NCBI GenBank assembly: GCA_944320105.1
Contig: CALUGA010000008.1
Location: 1-64,000, forward strand
DNA: 64,000 bases
Source of the DNA: an uncultured Prevotella sp.
GTDB taxonomy: Bacteria; Bacteroidota; Bacteroidia; Bacteroidales; Bacteroidaceae
Reading direction: 5' to 3'
Of the stretch, positions 34,489 through 43,760 are shown piece after piece. Every line of letters starts with the position of its first letter. Within the stretch, counting starts at the first letter, position 1. The translations under genes were made by a program, and so were the position numbers. The notes beneath the pieces are model-generated. The model saw nothing but the letters and a program-made list of their open reading frames with translations. It was not told where the DNA came from and searched no databases.

Positions 34489-35423
34489 AGGCTTGTTGCG
34501 TTGCATGGTTTGCAGGCCCCGGCGGCGCAGGCCAGGGCGAGGCTGGTATACTTGGCCAGGCCGGTGTCGGCGCGCGAGGCGAGCACCACTGGCGCCGTGG
34601 TGCCGCAGAGCATCCCGGCCATGCGGGCGTGGCCGAAGAGCGACATGGTTTTGTAGAACGTATTGCCGGCCTCGATGCCCGGGAACACCAGCACATCGGC
34701 CCTGCCCGCCACGGGCGAGCAGATGCCCTTCACCTGCGCGCTGTCTGCGTCGCAGGCCGTCTTCACGTCCATGGGGCCGTCCACCACGGCGTCGCCGTAG
34801 GCCCCGTCGGCAGCCCGCCGCTTCAGTTCGAGGTAGCTCAGCGTTTGCGGGAACTTGTCGCTCGTCTTCTCGGAGCAGTGTATCAGGGCCACGCGCGGGG
34901 CGTCAACGCCGAGCCTGCGGCAGGCGTCCACGGCATGGCGCAGCATGGCGTCGAACTGTTCGAGCGTGGGCTTTGGTATCACGGCCACGTCGGTGGCGAA
35001 GAGCAGCTTGGGATAGTCGGGCGACTCGATTGCCGTGAGGTGGCTCATCACGCTGCCCGGCAGGAGCAGCCCGCGCTCCTTGTCGAGCACGGCGCGCAGC
35101 AGGTTGTCGGTGTTCAATGCCCCTTTCATGAGCACGTCGGCGCGCCCCTGGCGCACTGCGGCGACGGCCAAGCGCGCCGCCTCGTCGGGCGACGGCGCGC
35201 TGAGCAGCTCCACGCGGCTCGCGTGGCGGCTGCACACCTCGTTGATGGGCCATGCCGCCGCCCCGCAGCAAGCAAGCACGAAGTCGGCTGTGCGCTCCTC
35301 TAAGGCGCGCGTTATGGCGTACCCTGTGTGGGCGTCGGAGGGGCAGGCCACGGCCACGCGGCTGCGCCCTGGCATGGAGTGCAGCCGCGATATGAGCGAA
35401 TCGAAATTACATATATGTTGCAT
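34485..35423 (-). CDS. ptb: Phosphate butyryltransferase
   Basis: 312 aa, phosphate acetyl/butyryltransferase family. It exchanges CoA for phosphate on butyryl-CoA. ADVLMKGALNTDNLLRAVLD and FPGIEAGNTFYKTMSLFG are characteristic. The ATG at 35423 is used; CAAATTTA at 35441-35448 gives the minus-strand -7 box TAAATTTG. It forms a translationally coupled operon with buk, a substrate-level phosphorylation route for butyrate or isobutyrate/isovalerate. The rest of a butyrate pathway is not in the window. Confidence 0.94.
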   Translation of the reverse strand: MQHICNFDSLISRLHSMPGRSRVAVACPSDAHTGYAITRALEERTADFVLACCGAAAWPINEVCSRHASRVELLSAPSPDEAARLAVAAVRQGRADVLMKGALNTDNLLRAVLDKERGLLLPGSVMSHLTAIESPDYPKLLFATDVAVIPKPTLEQFDAMLRHAVDACRRLGVDAPRVALIHCSEKTSDKFPQTLSYLELKRRAADGAYGDAVVDGPMDVKTACDADSAQVKGICSPVAGRADVLVFPGIEAGNTFYKTMSLFGHARMAGMLCGTTAPVVLASRADTGLAKYTSLALACAAGACKPCNATSL

Positions 35424-35655
35424 GGATGTTGAGTTTCCTGCAAATTTAACCCTTTTCCGCCAATATCCGCCCATCGGCGGCCACATAAATTGCCGTGCTT
35501 AACGTATAATAACGCTGTGCGAGCCGCGCCGCAGGCTGCGGGGGGCGGCGCTGCTCGTCGTCGGCTTTATCCGCAACATGGGCATTTGTCTTGAATTGCA
35601 ATGTTGATATACATCAAGAAAATATGGGGATTGTGCAAAATTTTGGCGTTTGCGC

Positions 35656-35686
35656 TTTGCCGAAAGCGTCACGCGTGTTATCTTTG
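35656..35686 (+). promoter_or_regulatory. Consensus promoter without a following ORF
   Basis: TTTG at 35656-35659, a 19-bp spacer, then TATCTTTG at 35679-35686. It directs transcription into a region with no coding potential (see the small RNA at 35692). Confidence 0.8.
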
Positions 35687-35691
35687 CAAGT

Positions 35692-35872
35692 GCATTCGTG
35701 ATGAATGTACTGTTATTCATTAGGTTAGTAGTTAATAGATTTAAGGTAAAGATTTATGTTATTAGATTTTCATGACGACGGTCATGCCCATGCGGTGATT
35801 AGTTGACTATGAGTTGCATTGGCATCCGTCCGAGGGAATAGCGCGGGGTGAGTGATTCATACCGCGCTGTTT
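35692..35872 (+). ncRNA. Candidate structured small RNA, about 180 nt
   Basis: It starts a few bases after a consensus promoter and ends at a hairpin (AGCGCGG at 35840-35846 with CCGCGCT at 35862-35868). Internal helices are visible: a 5' stem GUGCAUUC/GAAUGUAC, CATGAC-GACG-GTCATG at 35771-35786, and a long stem in which GACGG..ATGCC pairs with GGCAT..CCGTC and encloses ATGC/GCAT. There is no start codon with a useful frame. The ends do not pair as in 6S RNA. The rest of spacer 35424-36108 shows no gene. The exact 5' end is inferred. Confidence 0.65.
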
Positions 35873-36108
35873 CATTATATAGGGCGCCCATTGCGGTGCT
35901 GAGGTGCCGCTGTCGGGGCGGGCTGTGCCATGCCTCGGTGAAGCTCGCGGGGGCCGGCGCCGATGCGTCGGCAGAAAAAGGCAGTTAAGGACTAACAGAA
36001 CTTAAAATGCCACATTTTAGTATGTTTTTTATTTAATAAAGTGCGAAAGATGCCGCGATTTACGGAAATGTGATTAAATTTGCAGCTAAAAACAAAAACG
36101 AACGACGA

Positions 36109-37512
36109 ATGAGTAATAAGATATGTCATCTGTGCCTGCTCTTTGCGGCGGCCACGCTCCTTGTGTCATGCTTGGACACGGACTATACTGACGAGGTGAC
36201 GCTCTACGATGATATTGCCATTACACAGTTCCAGATAACAAGTGCGAAGGTTACGAGGCACACCACGTCGTCCACCGGTGAGGATTCCACATACGTGGCG
36301 GAAGACCAAAGCGTGGCAGACTACCCATTCTACATAGACCAGCTCAACGGCGAGATATACAACGTGGACAAGCTGCCTTACGGCGTGGACGCCACGAAGC
36401 TGCTGTGCGGGGTGTACACGAAGAACAACGCCATGGTGTTCATCGAGAACCTGGCGCGCGACTCCATACGGTCGCTCTCAAGCACCGACTCCGTTGACTT
36501 CACCCAGCCGCGGTACCTGCGCGCCTACGCATCGAACGCGCAGTCGTACAGGCTCTACAAGGTGACGGTGAACATAGCCGGCAAGCAGGAAACGGGCTTT
36601 GCGTGGCAGCATCTGGCCGATGACGCTGCCCTGGCCGCGCTTGAGGGCATGAGGCTCGCCCGGGTGGGCGGGCGCATGGTGCTCCTGGGCCTTGAGGGCG
36701 GCTCCACGGTGGTGTACCGCACCGATGTCGCCGACGGCTCGGCTTGGACCAAGGCCGCTGCCGCATTCGGCGCTGACACATATTATAATATGGCAGTGAT
36801 GGGCGACACGCTCTTCGTGCTCGACGGCACGGCCTTGCTCCGCTCCACCGACGGCGAGACGTTTGCCAACGTGGGGGCTGCAGGCGCGCCGCAGAGACTC
36901 GTGGGAGCAAGCTCCACCGAGCTGTACGGCATAGGCAACGACGGCCGCATGGCCGTATCTACCGACGGCGGGCGCACGTGGCAGGTCGACCGCATGGACA
37001 GCCCGGAGGCGCTCATGCCTGCCGAGGACATATCGCTGTGCTCCGCACCATACGCCTACATGGACAGCACCGACTACGTGGTGATGACCGGCAACCGCCC
37101 TGTGGACGGCTTCCCGGGCGACTCCACGGCTGTGGTGTGGCGCAAGGTGGTGGAATACGCCGAGGGCAGCGAGCCTGCCAAGTGGATATGCATGGAGGCC
37201 GACAGCCACAACCGCTACCAGCTGCCGAGGCTCGACGGGCTTACCGTGCTGGCCTTGGGCGACAGCAAGGTGGCCTTTGGGGGCGCGGGCCTTGGCGCCT
37301 GCGACGACGCTCCCTTTGAGCGGATGTACGAGAGCCGCGACGGCGGCATCACCTGGCAGCGCAATGCGTCGCTCGCCTTCCCCGACGGCTTCGACACCTC
37401 AGCGCCGGCTTTCGCCGCAACTGCCGATTCCGAGGGGTATGTGTGGATAGTGTGCGCCGGCAGCGGGCAGGTGTGGCGCGGCAGGCTTGCAGGCCTCGCC
37501 GGGGAGCAATGA
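36109..37512 (+). CDS. DUF6242-like lipoprotein with BNR-type repeats
   Basis: 467 aa. The lipobox is ATLLVSC, then LDTDYTDEVTLYDD, the usual opening of DUF6242 proteins in Bacteroidales. The second half is a beta-propeller-like set with Asp-box repeats (STDGGRTWQV near residue 284 and SRDGGITWQR near 410). It is probably an outer-membrane-anchored protein; binding partner unknown. The start at 36109 is preferred to a GTG at 36070, which overlaps the TAAATTTG -7 box (36075-36082). It is followed 13 bp later by a DUF6089 gene. Confidence 0.8.
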   Translation: MSNKICHLCLLFAAATLLVSCLDTDYTDEVTLYDDIAITQFQITSAKVTRHTTSSTGEDSTYVAEDQSVADYPFYIDQLNGEIYNVDKLPYGVDATKLLCGVYTKNNAMVFIENLARDSIRSLSSTDSVDFTQPRYLRAYASNAQSYRLYKVTVNIAGKQETGFAWQHLADDAALAALEGMRLARVGGRMVLLGLEGGSTVVYRTDVADGSAWTKAAAAFGADTYYNMAVMGDTLFVLDGTALLRSTDGETFANVGAAGAPQRLVGASSTELYGIGNDGRMAVSTDGGRTWQVDRMDSPEALMPAEDISLCSAPYAYMDSTDYVVMTGNRPVDGFPGDSTAVVWRKVVEYAEGSEPAKWICMEADSHNRYQLPRLDGLTVLALGDSKVAFGGAGLGACDDAPFERMYESRDGGITWQRNASLAFPDGFDTSAPAFAATADSEGYVWIVCAGSGQVWRGRLAGLAGEQ

Positions 37513-37525
37513 CTGTGGCCGGCCT

Positions 37526-38209
37526 ATGCGTAAGCTGCTTGCCATCATAGTCTTTGCGGCCTGCGCCATTGCGGCGCGGGCGCAGACCGACCCTGAGTAC
37601 AGGGCGGAGATAGGTGGCGGCGTGGGCCTGGTGTCGTACCAGGGCGACTTCAACGGCAGCATCGTCAAGAACTTGCAGCCGGCCGGGGGGCTGGTGGCCA
37701 AGTATAGGTTCAACCCGCGCATGGCCCTCGGACTCGACGTTACCTATGGCAAGCTGAAGGGTTCGTCGGCCGATGTCAGCACGTGGTATCCCGAATTCAA
37801 TGACTCCGTGGCCTCGTTCAGCAACACGCTCGTGAACGCGGGGCTGCGCTTCGAATATAGCTTCTGGCCCTACGGTACCGGACGCGAGTACTATGGGGCG
37901 CGCCGCTTTACGCCCTACGTGGCCATTGGCCTTGGCATAACATACGCCAAGCCGCAGCAGGGCAGCGTCTTCACTGGCAACATGCCGATAGGCGTCGGCC
38001 TAAAGTACAAGGTGGGGACAAGGCTCAACGTGGCCCTTGAGTGGGCAATGCACTTCTCGCTCAGCGACAAGCTCGACGGCACTGACGACCCCTATGGCAT
38101 AGACAGCAGCGGGATGTTCAAGAACACCGACAGCTACAGTGTGCTCCGGCTGTCGCTCACTTACGACGTGTGGGCGAAGTGCCGCACGTGCCACAACGAT
38201 AGATTTTGA
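37526..38209 (+). CDS. DUF6089-like outer-membrane beta-barrel protein
   Basis: 227 aa with a signal peptide ([17 protein letters not shown]). It is rich in alternating strands ([36 protein letters not shown]) and ends with [20 protein letters not shown]. This family occurs immediately upstream of uppS in many Bacteroidales and may act in envelope assembly, but its role is not established. Four bp separate it from uppS. Confidence 0.82.
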   Translation: MRKLLAIIVFAACAIAARAQTDPEYRAEIGGGVGLVSYQGDFNGSIVKNLQPAGGLVAKYRFNPRMALGLDVTYGKLKGSSADVSTWYPEFNDSVASFSNTLVNAGLRFEYSFWPYGTGREYYGARRFTPYVAIGLGITYAKPQQGSVFTGNMPIGVGLKYKVGTRLNVALEWAMHFSLSDKLDGTDDPYGIDSSGMFKNTDSYSVLRLSLTYDVWAKCRTCHNDRF

Positions 38210-38213
38210 CTGT

Positions 38214-38954
38214 ATGACAGAACATTTGGACATGAAACGCATACCACGCCACATTGCCATCATAATGGACGGCAACGGGCGGTGGGCCGCCGAGAGGGAC
38301 CGCGAGCGCAGCTACGGCCACCAGGCGGGGGTGGAGGCCGTGCGCCGCGTAACGTCTGAGTGCGTTCGCCTCGGCGTGGAATACCTTACGCTTTATACTT
38401 TCTCAACCGAAAACTGGAACCGCCCGGCCGACGAGGTGGCCGCCCTCATGGGGCTGGTGCTGTCGTCGCTCGAGGACGAGATATTCATGCGAAACAACGT
38501 CCGCTTCCGCGTGATAGGCGACATGGGGCGACTCCCGGAGGATGTGCAGGCCAAGCTGCGCCTAACCGAGGAGCACACCGCTGCCAACACGGCCATGACC
38601 ATGGTCGTGGCGCTGAGCTACTCGGCGCGGTGGGAGCTGGCCCAGGCCGCACGCAAGCTGGCCGCCGACGCACGCGAAGGGCTGCTCGACCCCGCCGCAA
38701 TCACCGCCGCGGACATAGCGGCGCGCCTGGAGACGAGCTTCATGCCCGACCCCGACCTGCTCATACGCACCGGCGGGGAGCTGCGCATATCCAACTTCCT
38801 GCTCTGGCAGATAGCTTACTCCGAGCTGTACTTCTGCGACACCTACTGGCCCGACTTTGACGGGCAGGCCCTGTGCGAGGCCATCGCCAGCTACCAGGGC
38901 CGCCAGCGGCGCTTCGGAAAGACCGAGGCGCAGGTGGAGCAGGACGAACAATGA
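38214..38954 (+). CDS. uppS: Undecaprenyl diphosphate synthase (isoprenyl transferase)
   Basis: 246 aa, cytoplasmic. It condenses isopentenyl diphosphate onto farnesyl diphosphate to make the lipid carrier for peptidoglycan and surface glycans. [14 protein letters not shown] holds the catalytic Asp, SYGHQAG follows, and the C-terminal [18 protein letters not shown] plus YCDTYWPDF match the family. The ATG at 38214 is used; 38232 is a possible alternative. It sits between DUF6089 and bamA in an operon. Confidence 0.96.
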   Translation: MTEHLDMKRIPRHIAIIMDGNGRWAAERDRERSYGHQAGVEAVRRVTSECVRLGVEYLTLYTFSTENWNRPADEVAALMGLVLSSLEDEIFMRNNVRFRVIGDMGRLPEDVQAKLRLTEEHTAANTAMTMVVALSYSARWELAQAARKLAADAREGLLDPAAITAADIAARLETSFMPDPDLLIRTGGELRISNFLLWQIAYSELYFCDTYWPDFDGQALCEAIASYQGRQRRFGKTEAQVEQDEQ

Positions 38955-38981
38955 ACAGAACACAAACATTATCATATCAGG

Positions 38982-41603
38982 ATGGATCACATGAAAAGGA
39001 TGCTTGGGCTGCTGGCTGCGGTGCTGCTGGCCGGCTTCAACGCCGTGGCTCAAGACAAGATTGTCAATCCGGACATATCATACACAGGCACGCCGCGCTC
39101 CTGCGAGATAGGGGGAATGACCGTCAAGGGCGTGGAGGGCTACGAGGACTACGTGCTCACGGGCATCTCCGGCCTCTCTGTGGGGCAGAAGATAACCGTG
39201 CCTGGCAGCGAGATAACCGAGGCCGTGAAGCGGTACTGGAGGCATGGGCTGTTCTCCAAGGTGTCCGTAACGGCCGACTCCATTGTTGGGTCGAAGATTT
39301 ACTTGTGCTTCAACCTCGCCTTGAGGCCGCGTGTGAGCACCATCAACTACAACGGACTGAAGAAGAGCGAGCGCGAAGACTTGGAGACCCGCCTCGGCAT
39401 AGTGGCCGGAAGTCAGGTGACGCCCAACATCATTGACCGCGCAAAGATACTGGCCAAAAAGTACTTCGACGAGAAAGGATACAAGAACGCCGTGATTGAC
39501 ATCGTGCAGCGCGACGACGTTGCAGCCAAGAACCAGGTGATACTCGATGTCAACGTGGACAAGAAGGACAAGATGAAGGTGCGCCACATCTACCTCGTGG
39601 GCAACAAGGCGTTATCCGACAAGAAGATAAAGGGAGGCCTGTTCACCAAGGGAGCCTTCGCCAAGACGCACGAGGCAGGCAAGCTTTCGTCGTTCCTCAA
39701 GGCGAAGAAATTCACCGAAGAACGCTATGAGGCCGACAAGCAGAACCTCATCGACAAGTACAACGAGCTGGGATACCGCGACATGGTAATCGTAAGGGAC
39801 AGCGTGTGGAACCACGACCACAACCACGTGAACATACTCGTGGAAGTGGATGAGGGGCAGAAGTACTACCTGAGGAACATCACGTGGGTGGGCAACACCG
39901 TGGCCACCACCGACTACCTGAACCGCCTGTTGGGCATGAAGAAGGGCGACGTGTATAACCAGAAGCTCATGAAGAAACGCCTGGAGGAGGACGACGACGC
40001 CGTGGGCAACTATTACTGGAACAACGGCTACCTCTTCTACCGCCTCGTGCCGACCGAGGTCAACGTGGTGGACGACTCCATAGACCTTGAGATGCGCATC
40101 GAGGAAGGCCCCCAGGCCCACATCCGCAGCGTGCGGATCTTCGGCAACGACCGCCTATACGAGGAGGTGGTGCGCCGCGAGCTGCGCACCAAGCCGGGCG
40201 ACCTCTTCTCAAAGGAGGCACTGATGCGCTCGGCCAGGGAGATAGCCTCGATGGGATTCTTCGACCCCGAGAAAGTGAACCCCGACATAAAGCCCAACGT
40301 GGAGGACGGCACTGTGGACATCAACTGGGAGCTTGAGCAGAAGTCGAACGACCAGGTGGAGTTCTCGCTCGGATGGGGACAGACCGGCGTCATAGGCCGC
40401 ATATCGCTCAAGCTCAACAACTTCTCCATGCGCAACCTCTTCGGAAAGAACAAGATGCACCGTGGTATCATGCCCATTGGCGATGGCGAGCAGCTTGCCC
40501 TGAGCGCGCAGACCAACGGCACCTACTACCAGTCGTACAGCATAAGCTATTCCGCCCCGTGGTTCGGAGGCAAGCGGCCCAACGCGTTCAACGTTGGAGC
40601 CTTCTACTCGAAGCAGACCGACGTGAACAGCAACTACTACAACAGCAACTGGTACAACTACTATAACTACTACGGCAGTTACAACAACTATTATTACAAC
40701 AACTACGAGAGCTATCTCGACGACGACAAGTACGTGCAGCTCGTGGGCTTCTCCTTGGGATGGGGCAAGCGCCTGCGCTGGCCCGACGACTACTTCCAGT
40801 TGTCCGTGTCGCTGGCTTACCAACGCTACATGCTCAAGGACTGGCAGTACTTCCTCATAACCAACGGTAACTGCAACAACATCAACCTCGGGCTCACGTT
40901 GTCGCGCGTCAGCACCGACAACCAGCTCTATCCGCGCCGCGGCTCGGAGTTCCTCGCTTCGGTGACGCTCACTCCGCCATGGTCTCTGTGGGACGGCAAG
41001 GACTACGAGCACCTGGCCACCGACGGCAAATCGGCCACCTACCAGGACGAGCAGCAGGAAAAGTACCGCTGGATAGAATACCACAAGTGGAAGTTCAAGT
41101 TCCGCAACTACACCGCCCTCACCGGCGGAGTGAAGTGCTTCGTGCTCATGACGCGCGTTGAGTTCGGACTGCTCGGCTCGTACAACAAGTTCAAGAAGTC
41201 GCCCTTCGAGACGTTCTACGTCGGAGGCGACGGCATGAGCGGCTACTCCTCGGGCTACGCCCAGGAAACCATCGGCCTCAGGGGCTACGAGAACGGCTCG
41301 CTCACGCCCTACTCGGCGCCGGGCTACGCCTACGACCGCTTCACGCTCGAGCTGCGCTACCCCTTCATGCTGGGCAACACCACCATCTACGGCCTGGCTT
41401 TCCTCGAGGGCGGCAACGCGTGGTACGACACGAAGAAGTTCAACCCCTTCGACATGAAGCGCTCGGCAGGCGCCGGCGTGCGCATCTTCCTGCCCATGGT
41501 GGGCCTGATGGGCATCGACTGGGCCTACGGCTTCGACACGGCCCTGTCCACCGGCACACGCGGAGGCAGCCAGTTCCACTTCATCCTCGGCCAGGAGTTC
41601 TGA
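38982..41603 (+). CDS. bamA: Outer-membrane protein assembly factor BamA
   Basis: 873 aa with a signal peptide (residues 4-24; an ATG at 38991 is an alternative start). POTRA repeats occupy about 30-430, and a 16-strand barrel follows (VEFSLGWGQTGVIGRISLKLNNFS onward), ending in FHFILGQEF with the C-terminal Phe. An unusual Tyr/Asn-rich stretch (about residues 546-580, for example NWYNYYNYYGSYNNYYYNN) interrupts the barrel, probably as an extracellular loop. VGGDGMSGYSSGYAQETIGLRGY contains the strand-15/loop-6 RGY-type motif. It inserts beta-barrel proteins into the outer membrane. Confidence 0.96.
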   Translation: MDHMKRMLGLLAAVLLAGFNAVAQDKIVNPDISYTGTPRSCEIGGMTVKGVEGYEDYVLTGISGLSVGQKITVPGSEITEAVKRYWRHGLFSKVSVTADSIVGSKIYLCFNLALRPRVSTINYNGLKKSEREDLETRLGIVAGSQVTPNIIDRAKILAKKYFDEKGYKNAVIDIVQRDDVAAKNQVILDVNVDKKDKMKVRHIYLVGNKALSDKKIKGGLFTKGAFAKTHEAGKLSSFLKAKKFTEERYEADKQNLIDKYNELGYRDMVIVRDSVWNHDHNHVNILVEVDEGQKYYLRNITWVGNTVATTDYLNRLLGMKKGDVYNQKLMKKRLEEDDDAVGNYYWNNGYLFYRLVPTEVNVVDDSIDLEMRIEEGPQAHIRSVRIFGNDRLYEEVVRRELRTKPGDLFSKEALMRSAREIASMGFFDPEKVNPDIKPNVEDGTVDINWELEQKSNDQVEFSLGWGQTGVIGRISLKLNNFSMRNLFGKNKMHRGIMPIGDGEQLALSAQTNGTYYQSYSISYSAPWFGGKRPNAFNVGAFYSKQTDVNSNYYNSNWYNYYNYYGSYNNYYYNNYESYLDDDKYVQLVGFSLGWGKRLRWPDDYFQLSVSLAYQRYMLKDWQYFLITNGNCNNINLGLTLSRVSTDNQLYPRRGSEFLASVTLTPPWSLWDGKDYEHLATDGKSATYQDEQQEKYRWIEYHKWKFKFRNYTALTGGVKCFVLMTRVEFGLLGSYNKFKKSPFETFYVGGDGMSGYSSGYAQETIGLRGYENGSLTPYSAPGYAYDRFTLELRYPFMLGNTTIYGLAFLEGGNAWYDTKKFNPFDMKRSAGAGVRIFLPMVGLMGIDWAYGFDTALSTGTRGGSQFHFILGQEF

Positions 41604-41678
41604 CCGTGGCTGAGGCCGCGGCCAGGCCTGCCGGAGAGCGGCATACACATATTTAACAAAAAAAACAAGGAGGCAATC

Positions 41679-42197
41679 ATGACAGCAAGAAAGGCATTGA
41701 TGACGCTGGCCATGCTCTTCGTGGCGGCGGCGGCGGGCGCGCAGAAGTTCGCCCTCGTAGACATGGAGTACATACTGAAGAACATACCCGCCTACGAGCG
41801 CGCCAACGAACAGCTCAACCAGGTGTCGAAGAAGTGGCAGGCCGAGGTGGAGGCTCTCTCCACCGAGGCGCAGACCATGTACAAGAACTACCAGAACGAG
41901 GTGGTATTCCTCTCGCAGGAGCAGAAGAAGGAGCGCCAGGACGCCATCATGGAGAAGGAGAAGCAGGCCGCCGAGCTTAAGCGCAAGTACTTCGGGCCCG
42001 ACGGCGAGCTGTTCAAGAAGCGCACGAGCCTCATGACGCCCATACAGGACGAGATTTACAACGCCGTGAAGGACATAGCCGACCTGCGCGGCTACCAGCT
42101 CGTGATAGACCGCGCCAGCGACACGGGCATAATCTTCGGCAGCCCCAAGGTAGACATAAGCAACGAGGTGCTGCAGAAGCTGGGCTACTCTTACTGA
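41679..42197 (+). CDS. OmpH/Skp family periplasmic chaperone 1
   Basis: 172 aa with a signal peptide (LMTLAMLFVAAAAGAQ). KFALVDMEYILKNIPAYERAN begins the Skp fold and a long charged coiled coil follows (residues 45-120). It escorts unfolded outer-membrane proteins to BamA. It is first of three paralogues downstream of bamA. Confidence 0.92.
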   Translation: MTARKALMTLAMLFVAAAAGAQKFALVDMEYILKNIPAYERANEQLNQVSKKWQAEVEALSTEAQTMYKNYQNEVVFLSQEQKKERQDAIMEKEKQAAELKRKYFGPDGELFKKRTSLMTPIQDEIYNAVKDIADLRGYQLVIDRASDTGIIFGSPKVDISNEVLQKLGYSY

Positions 42198-42281
42198 CGC
42201 ACCCCGCCGCAGGCCGGCCACTCCCATGGCTGCGGCAGACGGAAAGAAACATAATAAACAACAATAAAACCACAGACGACA

Positions 42282-42779
42282 ATGAAAAAGTTATTCTTGG
42301 CGCTCATGATGTTTGCGCCGTTGGCTGCGCTTGCGCAGAAGTTCGGACACGTCAACTCGCAGGAGATCATCCAGCTCATGCCCGAGTACAACAAGGCAAA
42401 GACCGAGATGGACGCCCTCACCAAGCAGTACGATAACGACCTCAAGAGCATGCAGGACGAGTATAACCGCAAGGCAGCCTCTTACGACTCCACCCGCACC
42501 ACGCTGCCCGACAACATCCGCCAGCGCCGCGAGCAGGAGCTTAACGACCTGGCACAGCGCATACAGCAGAGCTACCAGGACAACCAGCAGGCCCTGGCCA
42601 AGGCTTCGCAGGAGAAGATGCAGGTAATCACCACCAAGCTGGTGGACGCCATAAAGCAGGTGGGCCAGGCCGGGGGCTATGTCTACATCATGGACATCGC
42701 CGGCGGCATACCCTACATCAGCACCACGCTCAGCACCGACGTTACGGCCGAGGTGAAGGCCAAGCTCGGCCTCAAGTGA
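42282..42779 (+). CDS. OmpH/Skp family periplasmic chaperone 2
   Basis: 165 aa with a signal peptide (LFLALMMFAPLAALAQ). KFGHVNSQEIIQLMPEYNKAK is the family N-terminus, with a coiled-coil arm of about 70 residues. The C-terminal GGIPYISTTLSTDVTAEVKAKL is a normal Skp end. It is the second of three tandem paralogues. Confidence 0.93.
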   Translation: MKKLFLALMMFAPLAALAQKFGHVNSQEIIQLMPEYNKAKTEMDALTKQYDNDLKSMQDEYNRKAASYDSTRTTLPDNIRQRREQELNDLAQRIQQSYQDNQQALAKASQEKMQVITTKLVDAIKQVGQAGGYVYIMDIAGGIPYISTTLSTDVTAEVKAKLGLK

Positions 42780-42870
42780 CGCCCTGCGGGGCCTGCGGCC
42801 AAGGCTGCGCCCCGCTGAAAAAACGCTACAAAGCGCGCCTCGGATGGCGCCGGCGGCCCTCCGCCCCCGC

Positions 42871-42936
42871 AATGCGGGTCGTTTGGGGGTGCAATACGGC
42901 CCGTTCCGGCGTGCGGTTCGGGCCGTTTCGCACCGT
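42871..42936. repeat. 22-bp-period array (locus 4)
   Basis: Cores begin at 42871 (AATGCGGGTCGTTTGGG), 42893 (AATACGGCCCGTTCCGG) and 42915 (GGTTCGGGCCGTTTCGC), 22 bp apart. It is more diverged than the other loci. It lies in the 346-bp spacer 42780-43125 between the second and third chaperone genes; nothing else is recognised there. Confidence 0.7.
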
Positions 42937-43125
42937 GGCGGCAAGCGCGGCGCAAGCCGCTGGGCCACAGCGCGTTGCGCTGCCTGGCTTGCCGGGCGAA
43001 AAAACTTTACGCCAATGCGATGCGCGCAACGCCCGCCGGGCTGTTGCGCGCCTTTGCTTCAGTCACAACCCCACTTGGAGCCTTGCGGCCCGCAGAGGCC
43101 CGGTGGGCGAAAGCTTATTGCCAAG

Positions 43126-43713
43126 ATGAAACCGATAACCGCACTGAGGGCGCTGCTTGCCGCCCTGCTTTGCGCCGCAGGCCATGCGGCCCGCGCGCAG
43201 ATAGAGATAGACACGCTGACCGCCGACTCCATGGTGGTGGTCGACGATGTGGACGCCGAGGCCCCCGCCGCCTTGCGCTTTGGCTACATAAGCTACCAGA
43301 CCGCCCTTGAGGCCATGGCCGGCTACGCCGCCGCAGGCAGGCAGGTGGAGGAGCTAAAGGCCAAGTACGAGGCCGAGGCGCAGCGCGCCGCCGACGAGTT
43401 CAACTCAAAGTACGAGGATTTCCTCGATGGCCTAGCAGGCTTCCCCGAGTCGATAAGGCGCAAGCGGCAGAGCGAGCTGCAGGAGCTGCTGCAGCGCAAC
43501 GTGGCCTTCCGCGCCGAGGCCGACCGCCTGCTGAGGGCCGCCGAGCGCGACGTCTACGCCCCGCTCCACCGCCGCCTGCGCCAGGCCATACGCACCGTGG
43601 GGCGGCAGAACGGCCTGGCCTTCGTCATCAACATCGACGGAAACGCCTGCCCATTCATCGACAGCGCGCAAGGAGAGAACGTCACCCTCATGGTGATAGA
43701 CATGTTGAAGTAG
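43126..43713 (+). CDS. OmpH/Skp-like periplasmic protein 3
   Basis: 195 aa with a signal peptide (ALRALLAALLCAAGHAARA). A spacer of about 40 residues rich in acidic and Val/Ala residues precedes RFGYISYQTALEAMAGYAAA and the charged coiled coil (residues 75-150). The end NVTLMVIDMLK matches the second chaperone. It is longer and more diverged than its neighbours. The ATG at 43126 is chosen because the frame upstream runs through the 22-bp array. Confidence 0.85.
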   Translation: MKPITALRALLAALLCAAGHAARAQIEIDTLTADSMVVVDDVDAEAPAALRFGYISYQTALEAMAGYAAAGRQVEELKAKYEAEAQRAADEFNSKYEDFLDGLAGFPESIRRKRQSELQELLQRNVAFRAEADRLLRAAERDVYAPLHRRLRQAIRTVGRQNGLAFVINIDGNACPFIDSAQGENVTLMVIDMLK

Positions 43714-43760
43714 GCCGCGGCGCGCCAGCCGCGCAGCAGGCCCCACACCCACACACGCTT

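Noticed and set aside
35692..35872. 6S RNA as the identity of the small RNA
   Set aside because: The 5' and 3' ends are not complementary, so the usual closing stem cannot form.
36070..36108. GTG start for the DUF6242-like gene
   Set aside because: It overlaps the promoter -7 box; the ATG at 36109 yields a clean lipoprotein signal.
42844..43125. Extended N-terminus for the third Skp-like protein
   Set aside because: It runs through a 22-bp array and lacks a signal peptide; the ATG at 43126 gives a normal one.
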